From Amycolatopsis thailandensis (GTDB lineage Bacteria > Actinomycetota > Actinomycetes > Mycobacteriales > Pseudonocardiaceae), in the NCBI RefSeq assembly GCF_002234405.1, contig NZ_NMQT01000073.1, positions 62,001-126,000 on the forward strand: 64,000 nucleotides of DNA, read 5' to 3'. A model generated the notes under the pieces. That model was given only the letters and a program-made list of their open reading frames with translations. It was not told the DNA's origin and searched no databases. Position numbers and translations under genes: made by a program. Below are positions 1 through 8,605 of the stretch, piece by piece. The stretch's first letter is position 1. Every line of letters starts with the position of its first letter.

Positions 1-225
1 CCTGGCCAGGCCGGGAATGATCGACAGCTGGAGCGTGCCGACGGCCTGCCCGTCGTCGTCGGCGACGATCAGCAGCTGCGCCGGATCGGTGTCGATCTCC
101 TCGAACGCCTTGAGGTACGGCGTGAGGTCGTCGGCGGAGTCGCGGGTACTGCCGATCTGGTCGTCGGCGAGCATGCCGACGATCGCCGCGACGTCTTCGC
201 GCCGGGCGCGGCGGATGGTGATCAT
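1..225 (-). CDS. GNAT family N-acetyltransferase (N-terminal part, cut by window edge)
   Basis: The reading frame begins at an ATG at 225 and runs off the left edge, so only about 75 N-terminal residues are visible. It begins MITIRRARREDVAAIVGML, the usual first strand and helix of a GNAT fold, and later shows a strand-turn-strand (LLIVADDDGQAVGTLQLSII) typical of the family's beta2-beta3 region. GNAT enzymes transfer acetyl from acetyl-CoA to an amine; the substrate cannot be told. The ATG overlaps the stop of the upstream metallo-beta-lactamase gene (ATGA), so the two are probably translationally coupled. The acetyl-CoA-binding motif lies outside the window. Confidence 0.8.
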   Translation of the reverse strand, partial: MITIRRARREDVAAIVGMLADDQIGSTRDSADDLTPYLKAFEEIDTDPAQLLIVADDDGQAVGTLQLSIIPGLAR

Positions 226-1256
226 CGGTAGTGGCGCGCTCCGTCGGTCTCGGTCGCGGTGAGTTTTCCTTGTGCCACCAGCAGATCCAGATGCGAACCG
301 GTCTCGAGGACGGCGAGCATCTGGTTGAACGGGTCCATCTCGTCGAGTGTGCGCTTCCGGCGCGTCCAGCCCAGCCGTAGCGCGACCTCGTACGCCGTCG
401 TGACGTCCGCCGTGATCTCGGCGCCCATGACTTCGAGCCGGTCGCGATGGTGCTCCAGCAGTTCGTCCACGCGGGCGTGGACGCTGTCGGTGACGGGGCC
501 GTGCGCGGGCAGCATGCGCCGGTCCGGCATCTCGCGCACCAGGCGCAGCGAGTCGAGGTAGTCGCTCAGCGGCAGGTCGGCGGGCACCGGCTGGAACCCG
601 ATGGACGGCGTGATGTGCGGCAGCACGTGGTCGCCGGAGAACACCAGACCCGCTTCTTCGTCGACGAAGACGACGTGACCGGCCGTGTGGCCCGGCGTGT
701 GCACGACGTCGAACTCGCGGCCGGGCACGATCTCGCGCTTGCCGGGGACGAGCCACTCGTCGGGCTGCTCCCACAGATGCGCCTCGGTGTGCCGGATCCC
801 GCCGAAGGCCTTGGCGAGCACGTCGACGACGGGGCCCGCGCCGCAGCGCTTCAGCAGGTCGACCTGCGCTTCCATCGGGAAGCGGTCCGGATCGCCGGAG
901 CGCGTCAAAGACGGCTCTTCCAGCTTGCCGAGCCCGACCTTGCCGCCGAATTCGCGGCGCAGCTCCACGGCCATCGTGTAGTGGTCGCGATGCACGTGGG
1001 TGATCAGGAATTCGTCGATGTCGCCGAGGTCGGCGCCGAGCGCCTTCAACCCGCGGGAAAGCCTTTCGCGCGCGGATTCCAGCGCCCAGCCCGAGTCGAC
1101 GAGGACCAGCCGGGTGCCGTCGGTGACGGCGTAGACGTTGACGGCGCGCAGCGCGTCGTGCGGGAGGGGCAGCGGGATCCGGTGGATCCCCGGCGAAACC
1201 GTGTAGACGCCTGGCTCGGCCCAGTCCCGTTCGCCGTCTTCTGGCAACGGCTCCAT
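222..1256 (-). CDS. MBL-fold metallo-hydrolase
   Basis: A 344-residue metallo-beta-lactamase-fold hydrolase. The metal-binding signature HxHxDH is present as THVHRDHY, followed by HTPGHTAGHV (third His) and SGDHVLP (bridging Asp); a late LPAHGP motif supplies the last His. A C-terminal helical extension follows, as in the actinobacterial family often annotated as glyoxalase-II- or lactonase-like. The start at 1256 (MEPLPEDGER) is chosen because GGAGGTCACC sits directly upstream; longer versions lack a Shine-Dalgarno. It is followed by the GNAT gene with a 4-base overlap. Substrate is unknown: thioester, lactone or aryl ester are all possible for this fold. Confidence 0.85.
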   Translation of the reverse strand: MEPLPEDGERDWAEPGVYTVSPGIHRIPLPLPHDALRAVNVYAVTDGTRLVLVDSGWALESARERLSRGLKALGADLGDIDEFLITHVHRDHYTMAVELRREFGGKVGLGKLEEPSLTRSGDPDRFPMEAQVDLLKRCGAGPVVDVLAKAFGGIRHTEAHLWEQPDEWLVPGKREIVPGREFDVVHTPGHTAGHVVFVDEEAGLVFSGDHVLPHITPSIGFQPVPADLPLSDYLDSLRLVREMPDRRMLPAHGPVTDSVHARVDELLEHHRDRLEVMGAEITADVTTAYEVALRLGWTRRKRTLDEMDPFNQMLAVLETGSHLDLLVAQGKLTATETDGARHYR

Positions 1257-1596
1257 GGTGACCTCCGTCCCGGACGCACTCCAGCGTGCCGCCCCAGGTC
1301 TTCCACTTTGTGCCGCCGGAAGCCGAGTGTCCACTTGAGCGGGGTGAGACCCCGGTCACTCGGCGTTTGGCCCACGTTGCAGGGCAATGCAGATCAGTGC
1401 AGAACATGCCGGGCGATGTGTTGCGTATACGCAGACCAACGGGGTTACAGTGGCGCGGATGAGGTCGAATCTTCGACCGCGCAAGTCATCGCCGGAGCCA
1501 TCCTGGTGGACAGCCCCGGCGATGAGTTGCCCCGGGGTCAGTGCTGGTACAAGGTTTCTAGCCCTAACAGCGCCAGTACGACCAGGGTTATCATGT

Positions 1597-1641
1597 GGTT
1601 CGCCGTCAGGGTCAGTTCGAACCTGACTCTGACGGCGAACC
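1597..1641. repeat. 45-nt imperfect palindrome (19-bp arms)
   Basis: The arms GGTTCGCCGTCAGGGTCAG and CTGACTCTGACGGCGAACC are complementary except for one position and flank a 7-nt centre (TTCGAAC). No run of T follows on either strand, so this is not a classical intrinsic terminator. It does not belong to the palindrome families seen elsewhere in the window. Confidence 0.7.
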
Positions 1642-1888
1642 GGTTACTGCGGCCCTTTTGTGCCATGGGCCTTCACCTCCACCCCCTGAAGTACTGCGCG
1701 AGCATCTGCTCGGCAGAGTCGAGAAGCCAGGGGAGCCTCCTCGACGGCCGTACGAGGAGGATGTGGACGAGCTTCGCGATGCAGCGTAGAAGCCTGTTGT
1801 GACATGTTCGGCTCGACACGCGGGACTCGTCTGAGGCCAGATTATTGCGCTCGTGCAAGTCCAAAACAGAAGAAAGCCCCGTCGGGTG

Positions 1889-1945
1889 ATGTCCCCAATG
1901 TGGCATTGGAGACGTTCAGTGTCCCCAATGCCACATTGGGGACAT
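1889..1945. repeat. Intergenic palindrome, CCCCAATG family
   Basis: Two inverted copies of TCCCCAATGTGGCATTGG, separated by a short GTTCAGT-like centre, form a long hairpin. Each arm is itself a smaller palindrome (CCAATG-TGG-CATTGG). It lies just after the 3' end of the minus-strand DUF2510 gene. A second member of the family is at 12129-12177, also at gene 3' ends. A terminator or 3'-end stabilising role is inferred from position. Confidence 0.75.
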
Positions 1946-1966
1946 GGGCTGCCGGTACGACGGCCG

Positions 1967-2773
1967 TCAGCGATCGTCCTGCTTCAGCGCCGTATCGATG
2001 GTCAGCGCCGAGGCGACCACCATCGACGCCAGCGGATCCCGCAGCGGCCGGTGGATCTCGACGACGTAGTTGTCGGCGGTGGTGAACGCGGCCTTCACGA
2101 AACCGCCCCAGGTCTTGGTGATCCGCGCGATCTCGACGTCGGCGTGGTCCTTGATCACGAAGTTCCACGCCCGCCAGTTCTCCGCGAAGATCCCGCCGAC
2201 CTTCTGCCCGTTGACCACGAAGCCCAGCCTGATCTTGCCGAAGACGTTCTCCTGCACGATCTCCCCGATCGGGGAGTCGTCGGCCTTCGTCACCAGGAAG
2301 CGGGATTTGAACACCTTCGCCGGCCGCGTCACCTTCAGCACCGTGCTGTGGTTCGCGTCGCGGATTTCGAAGCGGTGGGTCAGGAACTGGTCGTAGTTCG
2401 TGAGCAGCCGGATGGCCTTCTTCAGCGTGCTCTGCCCGACCTGGACGACGCCGCCGAGGCGGTTCCCGTTCTGGTCGAACACCCCGAACTCGTTCGACAT
2501 CTCGATGAGTTTCGCGCGCTGGTTGACCACCAGCACGGGTTCGGAGAACAGGGTCCCGCCGCCGACGACCCCACTGCCCCGGCCCTGGGTTCCCCTCGCC
2601 ACCTGCTCCCGGATCCGGTTCGGGTCGTGCGCGCCTTCGATGTCCAGCTCGATCATCTCGGCGTCGTGCGAAGGTCGCGTGTCGGCCGTCCAGGCCTGTC
2701 CGTCCCACCACCGGTACATCCGGGAGTTCTGCTGGTCGGGATACCAGCCGGCGGGCTGTGGAGAGCTCGTCAT
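1967..2773 (-). CDS. DUF2510 / LURP-one-related (scramblase-like) protein
   Basis: A 268-residue protein with an N-terminal DUF2510 motif (PAGWYPDQ ... YRWWDGQAWTADT), a short domain common in actinobacterial membrane or envelope proteins. The remainder from about residue 75 is a scramblase/LURP-one-like beta-barrel: FSEPVLVVNQRAKLIEMSNE, then FEIRDANHSTVLKVTRP, then FGKIRLGFVVNGQKVG. No signal peptide or long membrane helix is evident, so it is probably cytoplasmic or peripheral. Biochemical function of this family in bacteria is unknown; tubby-like lipid binding is a structural guess. It is a single gene, bounded downstream by a palindrome. The ATG at 2773 is the only start with an intact DUF2510 motif. 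Confidence 0.8.
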   Translation of the reverse strand: MTSSPQPAGWYPDQQNSRMYRWWDGQAWTADTRPSHDAEMIELDIEGAHDPNRIREQVARGTQGRGSGVVGGGTLFSEPVLVVNQRAKLIEMSNEFGVFDQNGNRLGGVVQVGQSTLKKAIRLLTNYDQFLTHRFEIRDANHSTVLKVTRPAKVFKSRFLVTKADDSPIGEIVQENVFGKIRLGFVVNGQKVGGIFAENWRAWNFVIKDHADVEIARITKTWGGFVKAAFTTADNYVVEIHRPLRDPLASMVVASALTIDTALKQDDR

Positions 2774-2893
2774 GGCAGGTCAGCGTAATGCGCCCGGCGC
2801 CGTCACGGGCTCGCCGACGGCAATTGCGGCGAATGTCCGTGTCGTCGGCCGCCCCGCCGCCCCGCGCACTCGGACCAAGGGGAGAATCCGGGT

Positions 2894-3931
2894 GTGAACG
2901 AACGACCTTGGCCGCTTGGCGCGGCGACCGCGATCGGTTCCCTGCCCGGCACCGACCCGGTCGAGGCCGCTTCGATCGTGTTCGGCGAATTGCCCGAATT
3001 CCCCTGTCTGCCCGAACTTCCCGCGCGCGGCGTCGGCGCCGACATGATCGGCCGGACGGCGGCGCTGCTGGTCGACCTCGCCGTCGAGGTGGTGCCGAGT
3101 GGCTATCGCGTCACCTCCCGTCCTGGGCACGACCACCGCCGCGCCCTCGACCTGATGAGCTGGGACCTCGACGCCGTCCAGGAGGCGCGGGAGAAGGCCG
3201 GCGCCGCGCCGCCGGTGTTCAAGGCGCAGGTCGCGGGACCGTGGACGCTGGCCGCGAACGTCGAACTCCCGCGCGGGCACCGGATCCTCACCGACCGGGG
3301 CGCGCTGCGCGACTTCGCCGAGTCGCTGCTGGACGGTCTGGCCTCGCACGTCGCGGAGCTGAAGTCGCGGATCGGCGCGCCCGTGGTGCTCCAGTTCGAC
3401 GAACCGTCGCTGCCCGCCGTCCTCGACGGCGATCTTCCGACGGCCTCCGGCTACGGCACGATCCCCGCCGTGCCCGCGCCCGAGGCCCGCGAGCTGCTGT
3501 CGACGGTGATCTCCGGCGCGGAGCGCATCACCGGGCAGCCGGTCGCGGTGCACTGCTGCGCCGCGAAGCCGTCGATCTCCTTGCTGCGCGCGGCCGGGGC
3601 GAAGGCGATCGCCTTCGACTTCGCCCTGCTGAAGGGCGCTTCGCCCGCGCTGCTCGACGAAATCGGCGAGACGCTGGACTCCGGCACGACGCTGATGCTC
3701 GGACTCGTCCCCACGACCGACCCCGGCGCACCGGTGGAACTGCGTGACGTGGTCACGCCCGTCCTCAAACTCGTCGACCGGCTCGGCTTCCGCCGCGAGA
3801 TCCTCGCCGAACGCGTCGTGCCGACCCCGGCGTGCGGTCTCGCGGGCGCCACGCCGGAGTGGATGCGCCGCGCGCTCACGCTCAGCCGGGAGGCGGGCAA
3901 GGCTTTCACCGAACCGCCTGAAGGCTGGTGA
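2894..3931 (+). CDS. Cobalamin-independent methionine synthase core (MetE C-terminal domain-like)
   Basis: A 345-residue TIM-barrel protein matching only the catalytic half of MetE, like the archaeal core methyltransferase. It carries LQFDEPSLPAV (substrate/Asp site), the zinc-ligand segment VAVHCCAAKPS and a second Cys in TPACGLAGATPEW. N-terminally ATAIGSLPGTDPVEAA matches the start of this family. The M. tuberculosis homologue (Rv3015c) also sits beside ligA, so linkage is conserved. Full MetE uses methyltetrahydrofolate polyglutamate; without the N-terminal domain the methyl donor here is uncertain. GTG start at 2894, preceded by AAGGGGAGA. Confidence 0.82.
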   Translation: MNERPWPLGAATAIGSLPGTDPVEAASIVFGELPEFPCLPELPARGVGADMIGRTAALLVDLAVEVVPSGYRVTSRPGHDHRRALDLMSWDLDAVQEAREKAGAAPPVFKAQVAGPWTLAANVELPRGHRILTDRGALRDFAESLLDGLASHVAELKSRIGAPVVLQFDEPSLPAVLDGDLPTASGYGTIPAVPAPEARELLSTVISGAERITGQPVAVHCCAAKPSISLLRAAGAKAIAFDFALLKGASPALLDEIGETLDSGTTLMLGLVPTTDPGAPVELRDVVTPVLKLVDRLGFRREILAERVVPTPACGLAGATPEWMRRALTLSREAGKAFTEPPEGW

Positions 3932-3953
3932 CCGGCGCGGTAGCGTGCCCCTC

Positions 3954-4658
3954 ATGCGTCTGTTCCGCCGATCCCGCAAAACCGAGGACGTTCCCGACCC
4001 CCGCACCGCCTGGCCGGAGCAGCCCGTCCCCGAGGACGCGGCCGCCGCGGCGGTGACGTTCTGGGAGGCGTGGTTCGCGCTCCTGCCGGAGGTCAGCGCC
4101 GCGCTCGGCGACCGCGAACCGCACCGGGTGGAACACGACCTCTGCACCATCGTCGAGGCGCTGCACCCCCGGCTGCACTTTTCCCTCGATCGTGGGCACC
4201 GGGCCATCTACTCGCTCGTGCTCACCGGTCAGGAGGATCCGGAACTGCGTCCGTACACCGACGCGTGGAAGGCCGCCGCGCCGCCGGAGGACGCCATCTG
4301 GGAGTACCACGACTCCGTGCCGCCGGTCCCCGATCCGAATGAGGTCACCGTCAACCTCGGCGAGACCCGCGTCGCGCTCGCCGACGTCCGGGTGACCGCG
4401 AAGGTGGACGAATCAGCCGGACGGGTGGACGTCACCGTGTTCCATCCGCTGATCGAAGAGCTGGCACCGGAGACCCGGACGACCATGACCTTCCTGCCGC
4501 TGGACGCCACGCTGGGTGAGCGTGTCGCGGCCGAAAGGCTGGGCAAGGTCGAGCTGGTGACCGAGGCGCGGGACGGGCAAGTGACCCTGCTGGAACTGCG
4601 CGAAATGGTCGGCCGACTCGGCTCGCCGACGCCGGAAAATGTCGGTCCCCCCGACTAG
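3954..4658 (+). CDS. Conserved hypothetical protein
   Basis: A 234-residue soluble protein, acidic overall, beginning MRLFRRSRKTEDVPDP. No membrane segment or signal peptide is seen. The middle contains TFWEAWFALLPEVSAAL and RLHFSLDRGHRAIYSLVLTG, suggesting an alpha/beta domain, and the C-terminal third is rich in beta strands (VDVTVFHPLIEEL, TTMTFLPLDATLGE). I do not recognise the family. It lies 22 bases after the methionine synthase gene and just upstream of ligA, so it is probably co-transcribed with both. The ATG at 3954 is preferred over upstream in-frame starts that would overlap the previous gene. Confidence 0.75.
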   Translation: MRLFRRSRKTEDVPDPRTAWPEQPVPEDAAAAAVTFWEAWFALLPEVSAALGDREPHRVEHDLCTIVEALHPRLHFSLDRGHRAIYSLVLTGQEDPELRPYTDAWKAAAPPEDAIWEYHDSVPPVPDPNEVTVNLGETRVALADVRVTAKVDESAGRVDVTVFHPLIEELAPETRTTMTFLPLDATLGERVAAERLGKVELVTEARDGQVTLLELREMVGRLGSPTPENVGPPD

Positions 4659-4668
4659 GGTTACCCCC

Positions 4669-6810
4669 GTGAGCAGCGAACTTCCCGAGAACATCGAGCC
4701 CGCGCAGGACGTCACGGACGTGCCGGCCGCCGTCCGCGAAAGGCATGCCGAACTGGCGGAGGAGATCCGCGGGCACCAGTTCCGGTACTACGTGCTGGAT
4801 TCACCGATCGTGTCCGACGGCCAGTTCGACGAGCTGCTCAACGAACTCCTGGCCATCGAAGGCGAGCATCCCGGGCTGGTGACGCCGGAGTCGCCGACGC
4901 AGAACGTCGGCGGCACGTTCTCGACCGAGTTCGTCGCGTACGACCACCTGGAGCGCATGCTCAGCCTGGACAACGTCTTCGACGGCGAAGAGTTCGAGGC
5001 CTGGGTCGAGCGGGTCCAGAAGGAGATCGGCGCGACGAAGTACCTGGCCGAGCTGAAGATCGACGGGCTCGCGATCAACCTGCTGTACGAGAACGGCCGC
5101 CTGACCCGCGCGCTGACCAGGGGAGACGGCCGCACCGGCGAGGACGTCACGCTCAACGTCCGCACGCTGGAGCAGGTGCCGGATCGGCTGACCGGGACGG
5201 CCGAGTTCCCGGTGCCCGCGCTGGTCGAGGTCCGCGGCGAGGTGTTCTTCCGCGTCGAGGACTTCCTGGCGCTCAACGCGAAGATGGTCGAGGCGGGCAA
5301 GGATCCGTACGCGAACCCGCGCAACACCGCCGCCGGATCGTTGCGGCAGAAGGATCCGAAGATCACGAAGTCCCGCAACCTGCGGCTGATCTGCCACGGG
5401 CTCGGCAAACGCGAGGGCTTCGAGCCGAAGCGCCAGTCCGAGGCGTACGACGCGCTCGCCGCGTGGGGCCTGCCGGTCTCGCCGCACAGCAAGGTGCTGG
5501 GTTCGGGCAAGGAACTGCTGGAGCACATCCGGTACTGGGGCGAGCACCGCCACGACGCCGAGCACGAGATCGACGGCGTCGTCATCAAGGTCGACGAGGT
5601 CGCGCTGCAACGCCGCCTCGGCACGACTTCGCGCGCGCCGCGCTGGGCGATCGCCTACAAGTACCCGCCGGAAGAGGCGATCACCACCCTTCTGGACATC
5701 CAGGTCAACGTCGGCCGCACCGGGCGGGTCACCCCGTTCGCGGTGATGGAGCCGGTGAAGGTGGCCGGATCCACCGTCGCGATGGCGACCCTGCACAACC
5801 AGGAAGAGGTCAAACGCAAGGGCGTGCTGATCGGGGACAAGGTCGTCATCCGCAAGGCGGGCGACGTCATCCCCGAGGTGCTCGGCCCGGTGGCCGACGC
5901 GCGCACCGGCGAAGAGCGCGAGTTCGTCATGCCGTTGCGCTGCCCCAACTGCGATACCGAGCTGGCGTATCAGAAGGAGGGCGACATCGACATCCGTTGC
6001 CCCAACGCCCAGTTCTGCCCCGCGCAGCGGCGGGAACGGCTGTTCCACCTGGCGAGCCGGAACGTCTTCGACATCGAGGTCGTCGGGTACGAGGCCGCGG
6101 TGGCGTTGCTGGACGCGGGTGTCGTGCACGACGAAGGCGACATCTTCGACCTGGACGAGGAGAAGCTGCTCGAAGTCGAGCTGTTCCGCACCAAGGCGGG
6201 GGAGCTGTCGGCCAACGGGCGCAAACTGCTGGAGAACCTCGAAACCGTCAAGGACCGTCCACTGTGGAAGGTCGTCGTCGGCTTGTCGATCCGGCACGTG
6301 GGCCCGACGGCGGCGCAGGCGCTCGCGCGGGAATTCGGTTCGCTGGAAAAGATCGAAAACGCTTCCGAAGAGGAGCTGGCCGCCGTCGACGGGGTCGGCC
6401 CGACCATCGTCCGGGCCGCGAAGGAATGGTTCGAGGTCGACTGGCACCGCGAGATCGTCGAGAAGTGGCGCGCGGCCGGGGTGCGGATGGAGGAGGAGCG
6501 CGACGAATCCATCCCGCGCAACCTCGAAGGACTGTCGATCGTCGTCACCGGCTCGCTGAACGACTACTCCCGTGACGAGGCCAAGGAATTCATCATGGCC
6601 CGCGGCGGGAAGGCGGCCGGTTCGGTGTCGAAGAAGACGGCGTTCGTCGTCGTCGGCGACGCGCCGGGGACCAAGTACGACAAGGCCGTCCAGCTGAAGG
6701 TGCCGGTGCTCGACGAGAACGGCTTCCGGGTGCTGCTGGAAAGCGGCCCCGAGGCCGCCGCGGAACTGGCGCTGCCGACCGAGTCCGCCGAGGAGGAGCC
6801 TGGTGAGTGA
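4669..6810 (+). CDS. ligA: NAD-dependent DNA ligase LigA
   Basis: A 713-residue replicative ligase sealing nicks with NAD+. Domain order is complete: Ia (RYYVLDSPIVSDGQFDEL, NAD binding), the adenylation domain with the KxDG motif in LAELKIDGLAINL (lysine about residue 130), the OB fold (NVGRTGRVTPFA), a Cys4 zinc finger (CPNC...CPN..FCPAQ), tandem helix-hairpin-helix repeats (SIRHVGPTAAQALA, VDGVGPTIVRAA) and a C-terminal BRCT domain (LEGLSIVVTGSLNDYSRDE). GTG at 4669 (VSSELPENI) is preferred; an ATG ten codons upstream would overlap the preceding gene. The stop overlaps the following acetyltransferase start by 8 bases. Confidence 0.97.
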   Translation: MSSELPENIEPAQDVTDVPAAVRERHAELAEEIRGHQFRYYVLDSPIVSDGQFDELLNELLAIEGEHPGLVTPESPTQNVGGTFSTEFVAYDHLERMLSLDNVFDGEEFEAWVERVQKEIGATKYLAELKIDGLAINLLYENGRLTRALTRGDGRTGEDVTLNVRTLEQVPDRLTGTAEFPVPALVEVRGEVFFRVEDFLALNAKMVEAGKDPYANPRNTAAGSLRQKDPKITKSRNLRLICHGLGKREGFEPKRQSEAYDALAAWGLPVSPHSKVLGSGKELLEHIRYWGEHRHDAEHEIDGVVIKVDEVALQRRLGTTSRAPRWAIAYKYPPEEAITTLLDIQVNVGRTGRVTPFAVMEPVKVAGSTVAMATLHNQEEVKRKGVLIGDKVVIRKAGDVIPEVLGPVADARTGEEREFVMPLRCPNCDTELAYQKEGDIDIRCPNAQFCPAQRRERLFHLASRNVFDIEVVGYEAAVALLDAGVVHDEGDIFDLDEEKLLEVELFRTKAGELSANGRKLLENLETVKDRPLWKVVVGLSIRHVGPTAAQALAREFGSLEKIENASEEELAAVDGVGPTIVRAAKEWFEVDWHREIVEKWRAAGVRMEEERDESIPRNLEGLSIVVTGSLNDYSRDEAKEFIMARGGKAAGSVSKKTAFVVVGDAPGTKYDKAVQLKVPVLDENGFRVLLESGPEAAAELALPTESAEEEPGE

Positions 6811-7300
6811 CCTGGAGATCCGGCCCGCTCTGGCCGGCGAACTGGAGGCGGTCGGGGAGCTCACCTTGGCCGCGTACTCCGCGGAACGGGGCCTCGTGGA
6901 AGGCGTCGGCTACGCGGCCGAGCTCGTCGACGCCACTCGCCGGGCGGAACAGGCCGAACTCCTGGTCGCGGTGGACGGTGACGGCACCCTGGTGGGCACG
7001 GTCACCATCGCGCGGCCGGGCACGCCGTTCGCCGAGCTGTCCCGCGAAGGCGAACTGGAGTTCCGCATGCTCGGCGTGCTGCCTTCGGCGACCGGGCGCG
7101 GCATCGGCGAGGCGCTGACCAGGGCGGTCATCGCCCGCGCGCGGGAACTCGGCGCGGACCGGGTGATGCTGTGCAGCCTGGTCACCATGACGCGGGCGCA
7201 CCGGCTGTACGAGCGGCTCGGCTTCGTGCGGCTGCCCGAGCGGGACTGGGAGCCGCACCCGGGTGTGACGCTGATCGCCTACCGCCTGGAACTCACCTGA
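6803..7300 (+). CDS. GNAT family N-acetyltransferase
   Basis: A 165-residue complete GNAT protein. The acetyl-CoA pyrophosphate loop is visible as VLPSATGRGIGEALTRAV (R/Q-x-x-G-x-G/A), preceded by the beta4 strand EFRMLGVLP and followed by the C-terminal RLYERLGFVRLPERDW. The GTG start lies inside the end of ligA (8-base overlap), so expression is presumably coupled to ligase, although no functional link is known. Substrate unknown. The gene ends directly at the 55-nt palindrome at 7301. Confidence 0.85.
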   Translation: MSDLEIRPALAGELEAVGELTLAAYSAERGLVEGVGYAAELVDATRRAEQAELLVAVDGDGTLVGTVTIARPGTPFAELSREGELEFRMLGVLPSATGRGIGEALTRAVIARARELGADRVMLCSLVTMTRAHRLYERLGFVRLPERDWEPHPGVTLIAYRLELT

Positions 7301-7355
7301 TGTCATGAGGGGTCCCCATGGGACGAAATTCGTCCCATGGGGACCCCTCATGACA
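7301..7355. terminator. Perfect 55-nt palindrome, ATGAGGGGTCCCC family (copy 1)
   Basis: Arms of 27 bases (TGTCATGAGGGGTCCCCATG onward) are perfectly inverted around a single A. It begins immediately after the stop of the acetyltransferase and lies between convergent genes. Near-identical copies are at 15929 and 23554, also at gene 3' ends. Position and shape suggest a bidirectional terminator, although there is no U-tract. Confidence 0.75.
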
Positions 7356-7394
7356 CTTCAGGGCGCCGCGGCCCAGGGCCCGCGAAGGAGCGGT

Positions 7395-8048
7395 TCAGCT
7401 GTCCAGTACGACGGCGACGATCCCCGCGAAGTGCGCCAAGCGCGCCACTTCGGCGGCCCGGAAGTTCGGCCCGCCCGGCCGTGCGACCAGCAGCGCCTTC
7501 CCCGGCTTCCCCAGCGGCGTGGCCGCGAGTTCGGTCCCCAGTTCCTTCCACGTCTCCGGGACCCAGGCCTCCTCGGCGTCCAGGATGGTGGCGCGTTCCA
7601 GCGGCAGCCACGGCAGGTCCGTGATCGGCGTCTCGGGCGCGGCGCTGGACGACGCCAGCCGCAGCGCGCCGGGCTCCGAGTACTCGACGACGACGGCCCA
7701 GCCCGCCCGGATGATCCGCGGCACCCCTTCGGCGAGGATCTCCAGCCCCGCAGCGGGCTTCGCGGCGATCTCCTCGACCAGTTCCAGCTCGCGATGGGTG
7801 TCCAGCACCCCGGCGTACGGGCGGACGGCGTCGACCTCGACCCCGTCGACGCTTTCGGCGGCGGTGATCAGCGCGTCCGGCAGCCTGCCGGACGGGATTT
7901 CGACGACGAGGTCGTCGATGGCGAGACCACCGCTTCGTTCGACCACGTCCACACTCAGGATGTCGGCGCCGACGGTGCCGAGCGCGGTGGCGACCGCGCC
8001 GAGGGTCCCCGGAGTGTCCGGTAATTGGACCCGGATCAGGAACGACAC
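7395..8048 (-). CDS. ACT domain-containing amino-acid-binding protein
   Basis: A 217-residue protein with an N-terminal ACT domain: VSFLIRVQLPDTPGTLGAVA has the characteristic ligand loop (DxPGxL), then GADILSVDVVE and a second strand pair. The C-terminal part (from about residue 110) is GAF-like in pattern: LPWLPLERATILDAEEAWVP, LGTELAATPLGKPGKALLVA, FRAAEVARLAHFAGIVAVVL. The M. tuberculosis homologue Rv3013 is likewise between ligA and gatC. It probably senses an amino acid; no catalytic residues are seen. GTG at 8048 is chosen because the ACT core starts here; it is divergent from gatC. Confidence 0.82.
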   Translation of the reverse strand: MSFLIRVQLPDTPGTLGAVATALGTVGADILSVDVVERSGGLAIDDLVVEIPSGRLPDALITAAESVDGVEVDAVRPYAGVLDTHRELELVEEIAAKPAAGLEILAEGVPRIIRAGWAVVVEYSEPGALRLASSSAAPETPITDLPWLPLERATILDAEEAWVPETWKELGTELAATPLGKPGKALLVARPGGPNFRAAEVARLAHFAGIVAVVLDS

Positions 8049-8305
8049 ACGCGCCCCTCTCGCATCAGGCGTTCCAGCCTCGCCGTGGAACGCGCTACGC
8101 CGGGCGCCGATTGTGACAGACCGGACGGTGTAACGGGGCCCGCCATCCGGCCTTCGGGATAACGAACCAGGCACTCCTCACCCGAAGCGCCCACCCAGGG
8201 CCGGAGCACGGGCCGCGGCGTAACCCAGTCGAGTCCGCCGACACCGCCACCATAGACTTGCAGCTTCCGACAGAACCCGCACAGCACACCCCGGGAGTCA
8301 CCCGC

Positions 8306-8605
8306 GTGCCCAACATTTCCCGCGACGAGGTCGCACACCTCGCCAAGCTGGCCAGGCTTGCCGTCACCGAAGAGGAGCTGGACGTCTTCGCAGGCCAGCT
8401 CGACCAGATCCTGGACTCGGTGGCCAAGGTGAGCGAGGTCGCAGGCGAGGACGTCCCGCCCACGTCGCACGCCGTGCCGCTGACCAACGTGTTCCGCGAG
8501 GACACGGTCCGACAGGGGCTGACCCAGCAGCAGGCGCTCGCCGGTGCGCCGGCGAGCGAAGAGGGTCGTTTCCGGGTGCCGCGGATTCTGGGAGAAGAAC
8601 AGTGA
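8306..8605 (+). CDS. gatC: Asp/Glu-tRNA(Asn/Gln) amidotransferase subunit GatC
   Basis: A 99-residue small subunit of GatCAB, which converts Glu-tRNA(Gln) and Asp-tRNA(Asn) to the amides. The sequence is typical: ISRDEVAHLAKLARLAVTEE, then LDQILDSVAKVSEV, and the C-terminal REDTVRQGLTQQQALAGAP that wraps GatA. GTG at 8306 gives the normal family length; the in-frame TTG 16 codons upstream would add an atypical extension. The stop overlaps the gatA GTG by 4 bases (GTGA), opening the gatCAB operon. Its location fits a need for indirect Gln-tRNA synthesis in actinobacteria. Confidence 0.95.
   Translation: MPNISRDEVAHLAKLARLAVTEEELDVFAGQLDQILDSVAKVSEVAGEDVPPTSHAVPLTNVFREDTVRQGLTQQQALAGAPASEEGRFRVPRILGEEQ

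Larger units (their letters stand above)
1257..1966. other. 710-base intergenic stretch with two palindromes and no convincing gene
   Basis: This stretch separates the MBL gene start (minus) from the 3' end of the DUF2510 gene (minus). It holds two hairpin-forming sequences, listed separately at 1597-1641 and 1889-1945. Short open frames occur on both strands, for example a 64-codon plus-strand frame at 1595-1789 ending EEDVDELRDAA. None has a clear ribosome-binding site or a recognisable domain, and codon third positions are not as GC-rich as in neighbouring genes. It may be a decayed gene. Confidence 0.5.

Noticed and set aside
1595..1789. 64-codon plus-strand frame ending EEDVDELRDAA
   Set aside because: No ribosome site, no domain, and it starts inside a palindrome; kept only as a comment on the gap.
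4801..6864. 687-codon minus-strand frame
   Set aside because: It is antisense to ligA; no ribosome site or domain.
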